A DNA stretch of 64,000 bases from Massilia litorea (GCF_015101885.1 NZ_CP062941.1:1922001-1986000), one strand, 5' to 3'. Counted from the stretch's first letter, positions 33,427 to 42,088 are shown. The notes: generated by a model not told the origin, from the letters alone. Program-made: numbers and translations.

Positions 33427-33987
33427 ATGAAACGATGGCTCAGCCTTGGCCTCGCCGCCGCAATGAGCACCGCCGCCGCAGGCGCCGCCCAGCCGGTGCA
33501 TACTGCGCCCGCCCAACCCGCCACGGCGAAAGAGGCCGACGGCGCCTCGGTCGACAGCACGGTCGCCGCCCTGTACGACGTGATTTCCGGGCCGGCCGGC
33601 GCGCCGCGCAACTGGAACCGGATGCGCGCGCTGTTCGCGCCCGACGCGAAACTGATGGTTGTCACGCCCAACCGCGAAGGGGGCGGCTTCGCCCTGCGCA
33701 CGATGACGGTCGAGGACTACATCAGCCGCAACATGAGCGCCTTCAACACGAACGGTTTCTACGAGCGCGAAATTGCCCGCACCACCGACGCCTTCGGCCA
33801 GCTGGTGCACGTGTTCAGCACGTATGAATTGCTGCGCTCGCCGAACGATCCGAAGCCTTTCATGCGCGGCATCAACAGCATCCAGCTCGCCTTCGACGGC
33901 AAACGCTGGTGGATTGCCAACCTCGTCTGGCGTGCCGAAGACGCCGGCCTCGCGCTGCCGGAACGCTACCTGCAGAGCCACCAGTAG
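33427..33987 (+). CDS. Exported NTF2-like (SnoaL/DUF4440-type) protein
   Basis: 186 residues. Signal peptide MKRWLSLGLAAAMSTAAAGAA, a linker, then an NTF2-fold pattern: VDSTVAALYDVISGPAGAPRNWNRMRALFAPDAKLMVV, MTVEDYISRNM, and the C-terminal strands HVFSTYELL, INSIQLAFDGKRWWIANLVWR. The fold supports small-molecule binding or catalysis but no active-site set can be named. Probably periplasmic. Alone between argH and a GNAT gene. Confidence 0.8.
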   Translation: MKRWLSLGLAAAMSTAAAGAAQPVHTAPAQPATAKEADGASVDSTVAALYDVISGPAGAPRNWNRMRALFAPDAKLMVVTPNREGGGFALRTMTVEDYISRNMSAFNTNGFYEREIARTTDAFGQLVHVFSTYELLRSPNDPKPFMRGINSIQLAFDGKRWWIANLVWRAEDAGLALPERYLQSHQ

Positions 33988-34016
33988 GCGGGCGCGATGC
34001 GGATGCCAATCGAATC

Positions 34017-34044
34017 TTGTCGTTTGCATAAACAGGACTAGAAT
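34017..34044 (+). promoter_or_regulatory. Promoter of the GNAT gene
   Basis: TTGTCG (34017-34022) and TAGAAT (34039-34044) with a 16-base spacer, ending 28 bases before the ATG at 34073. Confidence 0.45.
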
Positions 34045-34072
34045 TGGCTTTTTCGCCAGACCGGCCAGGCAG

Positions 34073-34510
34073 ATGAATACCAACGATTCCAGCTTCGAGG
34101 TCAGCACCGACCAGTCGCGGCTCGACATCCCGATGATCTACCGCTTCCTCAGCGAGCAGTCGAGCTGGGCGGTGGGGATCTCGCGGCCGATCGTCGAGCG
34201 CGCCATTGAAAATTCCCTGTGCTTCGGCGGCTACCTCGATGGCCGCCAGATCGCCTTCGCGCGCGTGATCACCGACTTCGCCACCTTCGCCAACCTGGTC
34301 GACGTCTTTGTGCTCCCCGAGTACCGCGGCCACGGCTACGGCAAGCAACTGGTGGCGGTCGTGCTGCGCCACCCGAGCCTGCAGCGCCTGCGCCGTTTCA
34401 TGCTGGCGACAAGCGATGCCCAGGGCCTGTACGAACGCTTCGGTTTCACGCCGCCGCGCAATCCGGAGACACTGATGGAGCGTTACTTCCCGAACATTTA
34501 TCTCTCCTGA
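34073..34510 (+). CDS. GNAT-family N-acetyltransferase
   Basis: 145 residues, complete single GNAT domain: FARVITDFATFANLVDVFVLPEYRGHGYGKQLV contains the acetyl-CoA pyrophosphate-binding R/Q-x-x-G-x-G/A (RGHGYGK), and FMLATSDAQGLYERFGF is the beta-6/alpha-4 motif with the conserved Tyr. The acceptor is unknown. Its start follows a recognisable promoter. Confidence 0.88.
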   Translation: MNTNDSSFEVSTDQSRLDIPMIYRFLSEQSSWAVGISRPIVERAIENSLCFGGYLDGRQIAFARVITDFATFANLVDVFVLPEYRGHGYGKQLVAVVLRHPSLQRLRRFMLATSDAQGLYERFGFTPPRNPETLMERYFPNIYLS

Positions 34511-34579
34511 GAAGGCTCAACACGGCGACATCTTCCAGGATTCACGCTTAGCATTTGGGCTTGATGAAGGAGTGTCGCC

Positions 34580-35794
34580 ATGTGGCCGATCGCTGGTTCC
34601 GTTGCGCTTGCCGTTGCTTTGCTCTCCACCCCGGCCAAGGCCGCCGAGCTGCCTGCAGCGAAAGGTTCGCTTGTCATCATCGGTGGCGCGCTGCGCCCGG
34701 ATAATGCCGCCGTGTGGGAGCGTATCGTCCAGCTGGCCGGCGGGCAGGGCGCCCGCATCGCCGTCTTCGCCTCCGCTTCCGCCAATCCCGAAAAATCCGG
34801 CGCCGCCCTGGTCGAACGCCTCAACAAATACGGCGCGAACGCCTTCTTCGTACCGGTCGCCGTGCGCCTGACCGGCACCGACTACCAGGCCGCGGCCGAC
34901 AATCCCGAACTCGCCGCCGCCGTGCGCGGCGCCGGCGGAGCCTATTTCGCCGGCGGCGACCAGGCCCGCATCACGCGTGTCCTGCGCCGCCCCGACGGCT
35001 CCAACACCGCAGTGCTCGACGCTTTGTGGGACCTGTACCGGCGCGGCGGCGTGATCGCCGGCACCAGCGCCGGCGCCGCCATCATGAGCAGCACCATGTT
35101 CGGCCACCCGAAGCCCGTGCTCGCCACCCTGAAACAGGGGCTGACCGACGGCCAGGAAATCACGCCGGGCCTTGGCTTCATCGGCGACGACGTCTTCGTC
35201 GACCAGCACCTGCTGGTGCGCGGACGCTTTGCACGCATGCTGCCGGCGATGCTGAAGAAGGGCTACAAGCTGGGCCTGGGCATCGACGAGAACACGGCGA
35301 TGGTGGTGGGCCCGAACCGCGACGTCGAGGTGGTCGGCTACAAGGGCGCGCTGGTGGTCGACCTCTCCGCCGCCGACGCCCGCCAGGGCGCGATCTTCAA
35401 CGTCAGCAACGTGCGCCTCAGCTACCTCGACAATGGCGACCGTTTCAACATCGCCCGCCACAGTTTTACCCCGGCGCCGGATAAAGCCGACGGCCGCCTC
35501 GACCCGGCCCGGCCGTACTACCGCGAGCCGCTGTTCTCGGCCGACATCCTCGGCAACAGCACCGTGGTCGACCTGATGGGCAAACTCATCGACAGCGACC
35601 AGCCCGAAGCCATCGGCCTGACCCTCGACAGCGCCAACGCCGTGCAGCCGGAGCTCGGCTTCGAATTCAAGTTCTCGCGTACGGGGGAGAGCGTCGGCTA
35701 CGTGTCGGCCACCACCGAGGCGTATTCGGTCTATAACGTGCGGCTCGATATCCGGCCGATCGTGGTGAAGAGGCCTTTGTACCAGTACCGGTAG
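34580..35794 (+). CDS. Exported cyanophycinase (peptidase S51)
   Basis: 404 residues. Signal peptide MWPIAGSVALAVALLSTPAKAA, then the S51 fold: LVIIGGALRPDN, AYFAGGDQARI, and the nucleophile in GTSAGA (Ser163) followed by PGLGFIGDDVFVDQHL with the His; GLGIDENTAM is also family-typical. Cyanophycinases release Asp-Arg dipeptides from multi-L-arginyl-poly-aspartate; secreted members allow scavenging of the polymer from the environment. No cyanophycin synthetase lies in the window. The C-terminal third (after residue 260) is an extra beta-rich domain seen in exported members. Confidence 0.9.
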   Translation: MWPIAGSVALAVALLSTPAKAAELPAAKGSLVIIGGALRPDNAAVWERIVQLAGGQGARIAVFASASANPEKSGAALVERLNKYGANAFFVPVAVRLTGTDYQAAADNPELAAAVRGAGGAYFAGGDQARITRVLRRPDGSNTAVLDALWDLYRRGGVIAGTSAGAAIMSSTMFGHPKPVLATLKQGLTDGQEITPGLGFIGDDVFVDQHLLVRGRFARMLPAMLKKGYKLGLGIDENTAMVVGPNRDVEVVGYKGALVVDLSAADARQGAIFNVSNVRLSYLDNGDRFNIARHSFTPAPDKADGRLDPARPYYREPLFSADILGNSTVVDLMGKLIDSDQPEAIGLTLDSANAVQPELGFEFKFSRTGESVGYVSATTEAYSVYNVRLDIRPIVVKRPLYQYR

Positions 35795-35843
35795 GCTGGC
35801 GCGAAAGTTCATTTTGTACAGCTAACATTTTCTGTAAGCATCT

Positions 35844-35856
35844 AATTGTGACAATT
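35844..35856. promoter_or_regulatory. Perfect palindrome upstream of the tubulin/caspase gene run
   Basis: AATTGTGACAATT is a 6-base perfect inverted repeat about one central base, 143 bases upstream of the first gene of the run at 35999. It is the only clean palindrome in this 204-base AT-rich gap and may be a repressor or activator site; no regulator gene is adjacent. Confidence 0.3.
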
Positions 35857-35998
35857 GGATAGTTTTCGTAAGGAAATATCTGACATACTGCCCAGTCGTG
35901 CCACGGGTAGGCGCACAGGGCGGCGTACTGACGGATGTCATGTCACGTTCCCATGAGGTTGTTCGGCCCGGGCCAAAAAACCAAAACAGGGGAAAAAC

Positions 35999-36736
35999 AT
36001 GCGAGTAAATAAGAATTGGTCGCGTAGCGTACTGCTCGCGGTGATGACGTGCGTCGGATCGTCCGGCGCAATGGCCCAGGAGTCTGCCTATGCCGCACTG
36101 GATGCCTGCGCGAAGGACGAGCAGATTCGCCTGACCGCCCAGGGTGCGGCACTGGGCCTGGTGACGGGTCTGGGTGGTGCCATGTTCGCCGGTAAAAAGG
36201 ACAAGGCATTGAAGGCGGCCGCCATCGGCGCCGCCGCCGGCGGTGTCGCCGGTTTTGCCACCGCCTATTACACCGGCATCGACAACTGCAAGAAAAAAAA
36301 TCCACAGTGGATGACCGAATCGGCGCTGGTGCGCGACCCGAGCAAAAGCTATCAGCAGGTCAAGAAGGAGCACGGCTACCAGGCGCGTGACGGCATCAAG
36401 CTGTATCTGCAGGACATGGCCGCTCCGGCGTCGGTCCAGCCGGGCGAGCGTTTCGCCATCGATACCGTGTACGACGTGATGACGCCGACCGACGCCGAGA
36501 CCGAAGTGGTCTTCCAGCGCAAACTGTTCGTCACCACCGACGGCAAGGAAACCGAGATGACCTTCCCGCTGGCCAGCAGCACCACCCGCGTGGTGGAAGC
36601 GGGCCGGTCGAAGGAAACCATCCATGTGCCGACGCCGCCGAATGCCGCCAAGGGCACGACCTACCGCGTAGAAATCAGCGCCGCCGCCGGCGGCAAGCCA
36701 GCGGCGACACAGTCGCGCACGGTCAGCGTCATCTAA
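35999..36736 (+). CDS. Exported glycine-zipper protein, first gene of the tubulin/caspase run
   Basis: 245 residues. Signal peptide MRVNKNWSRSVLLAVMTCVGSSGAMA is followed by a glycine-zipper hairpin (about 48-93: GAALGLVTGLGGAMFAG, then AAAIGAAAGGVAGFATAYYTG) able to insert in or associate with membrane. The C-terminal half (about 110-245) is a soluble beta-rich domain (LYLQDMAAPASVQPGERFAIDTVYDVMTP, TEVVFQRKLFV, TTYRVEISAAAGG) that looks immunoglobulin-like. Two Cys flank the zipper (ALDACAKDE, IDNCKKK) and may pair. No known enzymatic motif. Likely an outer- or inner-membrane-associated scaffold of the system below. Confidence 0.8.
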   Translation: MRVNKNWSRSVLLAVMTCVGSSGAMAQESAYAALDACAKDEQIRLTAQGAALGLVTGLGGAMFAGKKDKALKAAAIGAAAGGVAGFATAYYTGIDNCKKKNPQWMTESALVRDPSKSYQQVKKEHGYQARDGIKLYLQDMAAPASVQPGERFAIDTVYDVMTPTDAETEVVFQRKLFVTTDGKETEMTFPLASSTTRVVEAGRSKETIHVPTPPNAAKGTTYRVEISAAAGGKPAATQSRTVSVI

Positions 36737-36801
36737 TCAACATCAGCGTGCCGCGCCGCCGGCGGCCGCTGGCGTCCGGCGTGCGTGTATCGAATCTTGC
36801 C

Positions 36802-38121
36802 ATGACCAATTCCTTCCTGCGCGTGCTGGCGCTGTTGACGGTGCTGCTGCTCGGCGGCTGCGCCGCGAGCCAGATGCACGGCTACGAACCTACCTATTAT
36901 TCCTATAACGTTCCGCAGCCGCTGCTCGACGCGGTCCGGCTGAAGCTGCGCCAGAATGGACTCGTCGACGCAGGCATCGTGCGCGACAGCACGGGCCGCG
37001 TCCGCCTTGCAGGCAGTTACGCCAACGAGGACGAGGTCGACCGTGCTTTCGTCATCGTCCAGTCCATCGTCGGCATCAAGTCGACCTCGCCGTTCTACCC
37101 GGAGAACGTCAAGCTGACGCGCTGGGAGAGCGAGGCGAGCCGGGCGCTCGCGGCGAACACGACGGCAAGCCGTGCCGACACGCGTCCGGGCCGCCGCATT
37201 GCGTTTGTGGTCGGCATCAATACCTTCAAGGACAGCAAGCACTTCAAGCCGGTGCCCGGCGAGGACGATGCGCGCGTCGTGATGCGTTCGGCCGAAAAGG
37301 CCGGCTACAGCGTGATTTCCCTGCTGGGGAGCCAGGCCACGAAGGCGGCGATCGAGGCGGCGCTGGCCCGCGTCGAACGCGACTTGCGGCCACAGGACAG
37401 CCTGTTCATCTACGTTTCCACGCACGGCACCCAGCCCCTGCCGACGCCGCAAGGCGGCGACAACCGCAGGATGTCGATCGTCGCGTGGGATTCGGGTGAC
37501 GCCAGCATCAACAACGAGCCGGACTACTACCTCAACCTGCAGCGCACCGCCGTGTCCGATACGCTGGTCCAGCAGCTGGCGAAGAAGCCGACCAGGAACA
37601 CGCGCATCCTGATCGACACCTGCTACAGCGGCGAAATGCTGCGAGGCTTGCCCGATGCCAGCGGCGGATATATTGCACGCACCAACCATGGCGCGCCGGA
37701 ACGGGCGGGTATTTCGCTCGCGTCGTGGACCGGTCCCGCCTTTACCGCAAAAGGCATTCGCCAGGCGTTCGAAGGCCCGCCGGCCGACCTGGGCAAGGGC
37801 AAGGCCGCGCGCACCACCCTGGCCGACGAACTCGGCAGCGAGCGCGCCTACACCATCATCACGGCCACCAGCGAAGGCGAGCAATCGCTGGCGCCCGGCA
37901 ATCCGGACAGCACGTTCACGCTCGGCGCACGCCAGCTCAAGGGCTCATTCTTCACCCAGGCTTTCTTCGCCTATCTCGACGAGGCACAAGGGCATGTCGA
38001 GCCTGCATTCGAGAAGGCCCGCGAATTTACCCGCAACAAGGCGCAGGAAGTCAGCCGCGGCGAACGGACCCAGGTACCACGCCATTTCGCCACGCAATCG
38101 GCGGACCGCAATTCGCTCTGA
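36802..38121 (+). CDS. Caspase-like (C14) lipoprotein with BON domain
   Basis: 439 residues. Lipobox LLLGGC (Cys20) makes it a lipoprotein facing the periplasm. A BON-like domain (about 43-90: LLDAVRLKLRQNGLVDAGIVRD, VRLAGSYANEDEVDRAFVIVQ) binds phospholipid in other proteins. The caspase domain (about 128-400) begins RRIAFVVGINTF and has the catalytic His208 in VSTHGTQ and Cys274 in IDTCYSGE, with the expected hydrophobic strands before each. The substrate pocket is not predictable, but an intact dyad implies an active Arg/Lys- or Asp-directed protease. Alternative start at 36748 lacks a lipobox frame advantage. Confidence 0.88.
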   Translation: MTNSFLRVLALLTVLLLGGCAASQMHGYEPTYYSYNVPQPLLDAVRLKLRQNGLVDAGIVRDSTGRVRLAGSYANEDEVDRAFVIVQSIVGIKSTSPFYPENVKLTRWESEASRALAANTTASRADTRPGRRIAFVVGINTFKDSKHFKPVPGEDDARVVMRSAEKAGYSVISLLGSQATKAAIEAALARVERDLRPQDSLFIYVSTHGTQPLPTPQGGDNRRMSIVAWDSGDASINNEPDYYLNLQRTAVSDTLVQQLAKKPTRNTRILIDTCYSGEMLRGLPDASGGYIARTNHGAPERAGISLASWTGPAFTAKGIRQAFEGPPADLGKGKAARTTLADELGSERAYTIITATSEGEQSLAPGNPDSTFTLGARQLKGSFFTQAFFAYLDEAQGHVEPAFEKAREFTRNKAQEVSRGERTQVPRHFATQSADRNSL

Positions 38122-38154
38122 CCGCCGCTCTTTACTCATCTATCAGGACAGCAC

Positions 38155-39003
38155 ATGAAAAAAGCAATCACCGTAGCGACTCTTCTGCTCCTGTCGGGCG
38201 CAGCCTCGGCGCAGGAGGGCTATAGCGCCAAGTCGCTGTTTTTCGGCGAAGACGGCAGCGTCGTTGCCGCCTCGACCGGCAAGAAGCCGGTACCTGCCGC
38301 CAGTGCGCCCGTGCTGGCAAAAAACGAGGCCAAGCCAAAACAAAAGAAGAGCCTGGCACCGCGCCAGATCGGGGCCAGCTACTTCATCCGCCTCAAAGGC
38401 GAAGACGGCTCGACGCGCGACGTCCTGGCCAACCGTACCTTCAGGAGCGGTGACCGCTTCCAGCTGGGCGTCAAGGTGAACCGGCCTTCGTACGTCTATG
38501 TGCTGAACCAGGACCCGGACGGCAACCTGGCGCAAATCTTCCCGGTCGCCGGGCAGGACAACTATGTCAATGCGATGGGAACGGTCTTCCTGCCGGCGCG
38601 CGGCGCGTTCGAATTCGATGCGAAGCCGGGTGCCGAGCAGCTGCTGGTCTTCCTCTCGCCGACGCCGATGAACGGCGGCGTCAACGAACTGGTCGGCAGG
38701 ACACAGCCCGACCTCGACGCGGGCCTGGTGGCCGGCGCCACCTGCAACGGCGGCGCCGAGCGCATGGCATCCGCACCGGCCACGCTCGATGGCCCGGCAT
38801 TCGCTTCGAAAGCCATCACCTTCAAGGAGGACAGCGGCGCGACCTGCGGCGCGGCACGGCCGGCCTATGCGTCGAAGGCCGTCGTCTTCAGCGACGACCC
38901 CGAGCCTGGCCAGGGTGGACAGGTTGCCTCCTACGTCGTCAAGAAGCCCGGCGCGAAGTCGGACAAGAACCTGTTCCTGAAAATCAAACTGGCCCACGAA
39001 TAA
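38155..39003 (+). CDS. Exported DUF4384 protein with three copies of a short motif
   Basis: 282 residues. Signal peptide MKKAITVATLLLLSGAASA; a Lys-rich linker; a DUF4384-type domain (about 75-170: RSGDRFQLGVKVNRPSYVYVLNQ and DPDGNLAQIFPVAGQDN). A motif of the form aromatic-x-x-Lys-small-hydrophobic-x-Phe-x-acidic-Asp occurs three times: YSAKSLFFGED (23-33, directly after the signal), FASKAITFKED (about 216-226) and YASKAVVFSDD (about 238-248). DUF4384 domains often accompany caspase-like or kinase modules in envelope systems. Function unknown; probably a partner of the preceding protease. Confidence 0.8.
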   Translation: MKKAITVATLLLLSGAASAQEGYSAKSLFFGEDGSVVAASTGKKPVPAASAPVLAKNEAKPKQKKSLAPRQIGASYFIRLKGEDGSTRDVLANRTFRSGDRFQLGVKVNRPSYVYVLNQDPDGNLAQIFPVAGQDNYVNAMGTVFLPARGAFEFDAKPGAEQLLVFLSPTPMNGGVNELVGRTQPDLDAGLVAGATCNGGAERMASAPATLDGPAFASKAITFKEDSGATCGAARPAYASKAVVFSDDPEPGQGGQVASYVVKKPGAKSDKNLFLKIKLAHE

Positions 39004-39048
39004 TGCCTTCGGCGCACCGCTGACGAACCCGAGAGAACCAAGTTAACC

Positions 39049-42000
39049 ATGTCAAACAATCACCTCATCATCGGCCTGGGCGGCACCGGCGGCAAAATCA
39101 TCCGCCAGATTCGCAAGACAATCGAACGCAACAAGGACACGCAGGACGCGGGCCGCTCCCAGGCCCGGTTTGCCTACCTCTACATCGACACCTCCACCGA
39201 CGAGCTGGACAAGAAGGAAGAGTGGAAGGTGCTGGGCAAGGACGTCGGCCTGAACCGGAGCGAAGTGCTGATCAACACCGCCAGCAACGTGCGTCCGGTG
39301 CTCGACGATCCGGATTCGTTCCCCGGCCTGAAGAGCTGGATCGAACCGCGCAGCATCTTCGATTTCGTCAAGCCGGGCATTGCGGGTGCAGCGCAGCGCC
39401 GCAAGCTCGGGCGGGTGGTGTTCGCGCAGAACGCGCCGAACTTCGTCAAGGCGCTCGAAGGACGCATCGCCGAACTCGAAGCGAGTCCGGGCAAGGTCGG
39501 CGCGACCATCCACGTGGTATGCGGCCTTGCCGGCGGCACCGGCAGCGGTTCGGTGGTCGACGCGGTCGCGCAGATCCGCCATAAATGCCCGGATTACGAC
39601 CAGTACCGCATCCTGGTATATGCGCTGCTGCCGGAAAAGAATTCGAAGCGCGTCAAGGACGTCGCCGGCTTCTCGAACTATTACGCCAACGGTTACGCCG
39701 CGCTGGCCGAGTTGAATGCGATGGCGGTCGGTAAATATCACCCGACCAACCTGCTCGACGGCGAGCCGCTCGCGCACGACACCTATTTCAACGGCTGCTA
39801 CCTCGTCAACAATATCAACGAGCACAATATCCAGTTCGAAGTCGAATCGGAAGTGCCGAAAATCGTTGCCGAGTTCATCTACCAGAAGACCCTGAACAAG
39901 GAGTGGGAAGGGCTGGGCCGCGCCGAGAAGGGCGAAAACGACATCAAGAATTTCGAGAGCGACGACGACATCGGCAAGGCGCGCGCCAAGCTGTTCCTGT
40001 CGTTCGGCATCAAGCGCGTCGTGGTGCCGGAGCAGGAAATCAAGGAATACCTGGCCTACGGGTTCGCCGAACAGGCGGCGCGCCAGCTGATGTTCAATAA
40101 CTTCCGCCAGGGCGAAGGCTATGCCGACGAGGCGGTCGAAAAGGACTGGGGCTTCGAGGCACGCAAGCCCGAGACGGCCCAGGCCCTGTTGCTGACCGAT
40201 GCGCACCTGCTGCTGGAAACGGGCATCCTCGTCGACGATGCGCGCAACACGACGTGGAAACCGGCCGCCGAATACTGGAAACAGATCGTCAGCCGCCTCG
40301 CGCCCGAGATCAAGGCCGACACCACGCTCGAACAGACGACCTGGGTGCCGGCGCTCAATACCCGCCTGGCGAAGGTGTTCGACGACACCTACCGGACCAT
40401 GGGCGGGGTGCGCAAGTTCTACGAGGTGAAGGGCAATGCCCGGGTCGAGATGGCGCGCCATATCGGCCGCCATATCGAGAAGGAGTTCTTCGGCCGCTGG
40501 AAGGCCGGCAGCGCTTCCCTGATCCAGCTGCGCCAGCTGACCGACGCCCTCATCGGCGTGCTCGACGAACGCCTGGTCGGCTACACCGACCGGATCGCCA
40601 AGATGCCGGCCGCCGAGCAGGCGGTACAGTTGCGCAGCCGCGAGTTGAACGAACAGTTCAACAAGGTCGGCTTCTTCGGCAAGCACCTCACCGACAAGCG
40701 CAGCGCGCTGTTCTCGGATATCGCGACCCAGTACCAGGAAATGTATGTCCTGCGCACGACGCTCGAAGGCCTGAAATTCGGCGCCAGCCTGATCCCGTTC
40801 GTCAAGGAGCAGCTCAACAGCTTGCGCGGCCGCATCGACGAACTGCACCAGAACCTGGCCGAGGCGACCAAGCGCTTCGGCAACGAGCGCGCCAACCGCC
40901 TGCAGCCGAACGACGCCGCTTACCAGAAGCGCGTGTTCGACCAGGACGCGATCGCCGGCATCATGAAGGCGATCACGGTCGACGAACCGGCCCAGGCCGC
41001 GCGTACCCAGCGCGTGCGCCAGGCGATCATCGACCTTGGCGGTACCGATGTCGGCTCCTTCGACCAGCTCCAGCAAAGCCTGAGCCTGGGCAGCATCATC
41101 GGCTGCCTGTCGCAGGAAGCGGCCCAGATTGTCGAGCTGGCGCATGCGGAAATCGCAGCCAACCTGCCGCCTGTGCTGCGCGTTAACATCGTCGAGCGCC
41201 TGCAGAAGAAGTACGACGCCAATCCCGACGGCCTGCGCGATTTCGTGCGCGAGCTGTACGACGAGGCCGGCAGCATGCTGACCTTTAACAAGACCGAAGT
41301 CGACCGTGCCGTGGCGAACAACGCCGGCGGCTCGCGTGGACGTACCCAGACCGTCGGCGTGTTCGTGCCGGAGTGCGCCCACCAGGCGCCGTTCCGCGCG
41401 GCGCTGGCCCAGGTATTCGAGGAGCAGAAGGACCCGGTCTCGGACACCAAAGTCGCTGTCGGCAACCTGCCCAACCAGATCGTGATCATGAAGATCGCTT
41501 CGATGATGCCGGTACGCTTCGTCGAATCGCTGGCCGAGCTGAAACGTCATTACGACGGCCTGCTGAAGGATCACAACGAATCCTATCTGCTGCACGGCAC
41601 CGGCGATGGCCTCGAGCTGCCTACCCTGTATGCGCGCTCGTCGGCCGAACTGCAGGCCAAGGCGCAGGCGCGCCGCGCGCCGATGCTGACGGTGGCACGC
41701 CTGCTCGGCATGGTCAAGGAACGCCAGAACCACACGACCGGCCTGCCGGAATGGGCATTCATCTACGAGGAAGACGGTTTGCCGAGCGCGCGCGTGCTGG
41801 CCGGCCGCAGCTGGGACGATGTGCTCAAGAGCGACCTGTCATCCGACATCGAGCGCGCCATCGAACGCGATGTCGGCGCACGTATCGACGCCGAATTCCG
41901 GCACGTGGACCGGAAGAACGAACTGCTGTCGGCCTACCAGAAACTGGCGCGCGACCGCTTCGACGCCGCCGGGGCAAACGACCAGGACCCGGGCTACCAG

Positions 42001-42054
42001 CTCTTGCGCAGCATGAACGGTTCGGTGCGCACCATCATCGGCATTGCCGCCTGA
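39049..42054 (+). CDS. Large FtsZ/tubulin-superfamily GTPase-like protein
   Basis: 1001 residues, cytosolic. The N-terminal half has the tubulin/FtsZ nucleotide-binding pattern: first strand with IIGLGGTGGKIIRQI (8-22), an acidic DTSTDE strand end near 50, and the tubulin signature GLAGGTGSGS (GGTGSG at 162-167). Downstream, helical segments follow through about residue 1001 with a coiled-coil-prone middle (LRGRIDELHQNLAEATKRF) and no membrane segment. It fits the large tubulin-like family (Pfam tubulin_2) and FtsZ-like families proposed for membrane remodelling, not FtsZ itself. Whether it hydrolyses GTP or polymerises cannot be judged; a T7-type catalytic loop was not identified with confidence. 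Confidence 0.85.
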   Translation: MSNNHLIIGLGGTGGKIIRQIRKTIERNKDTQDAGRSQARFAYLYIDTSTDELDKKEEWKVLGKDVGLNRSEVLINTASNVRPVLDDPDSFPGLKSWIEPRSIFDFVKPGIAGAAQRRKLGRVVFAQNAPNFVKALEGRIAELEASPGKVGATIHVVCGLAGGTGSGSVVDAVAQIRHKCPDYDQYRILVYALLPEKNSKRVKDVAGFSNYYANGYAALAELNAMAVGKYHPTNLLDGEPLAHDTYFNGCYLVNNINEHNIQFEVESEVPKIVAEFIYQKTLNKEWEGLGRAEKGENDIKNFESDDDIGKARAKLFLSFGIKRVVVPEQEIKEYLAYGFAEQAARQLMFNNFRQGEGYADEAVEKDWGFEARKPETAQALLLTDAHLLLETGILVDDARNTTWKPAAEYWKQIVSRLAPEIKADTTLEQTTWVPALNTRLAKVFDDTYRTMGGVRKFYEVKGNARVEMARHIGRHIEKEFFGRWKAGSASLIQLRQLTDALIGVLDERLVGYTDRIAKMPAAEQAVQLRSRELNEQFNKVGFFGKHLTDKRSALFSDIATQYQEMYVLRTTLEGLKFGASLIPFVKEQLNSLRGRIDELHQNLAEATKRFGNERANRLQPNDAAYQKRVFDQDAIAGIMKAITVDEPAQAARTQRVRQAIIDLGGTDVGSFDQLQQSLSLGSIIGCLSQEAAQIVELAHAEIAANLPPVLRVNIVERLQKKYDANPDGLRDFVRELYDEAGSMLTFNKTEVDRAVANNAGGSRGRTQTVGVFVPECAHQAPFRAALAQVFEEQKDPVSDTKVAVGNLPNQIVIMKIASMMPVRFVESLAELKRHYDGLLKDHNESYLLHGTGDGLELPTLYARSSAELQAKAQARRAPMLTVARLLGMVKERQNHTTGLPEWAFIYEEDGLPSARVLAGRSWDDVLKSDLSSDIERAIERDVGARIDAEFRHVDRKNELLSAYQKLARDRFDAAGANDQDPGYQLLRSMNGSVRTIIGIAA

Positions 42055-42065
42055 GGTCCGGAATC

Positions 42066-42088
42066 GGGGCCGGTTTCATGCCGGCCCC
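42066..42088 (+). other. Hairpin between the tubulin-like gene and the zinc-ribbon gene
   Basis: Perfect 8-base GC stem (GGGGCCGG / CCGGCCCC) with a 7-base loop, followed by an A-run and not a T-run. Not a standard intrinsic terminator on either strand; may reduce read-through or protect the mRNA end so that downstream genes are expressed at a different level. Confidence 0.5.

Noticed and set aside
39052..41733. An 893-codon minus-strand frame across the tubulin-like gene
   Set aside because: Antisense of a gene with a clear nucleotide-binding pattern; no start signal or domain.
42066..42088. Hairpin after the tubulin-like gene as an intrinsic terminator
   Set aside because: The run after the stem is A, not T, on the coding strand; the T-run on the other strand precedes the stem.
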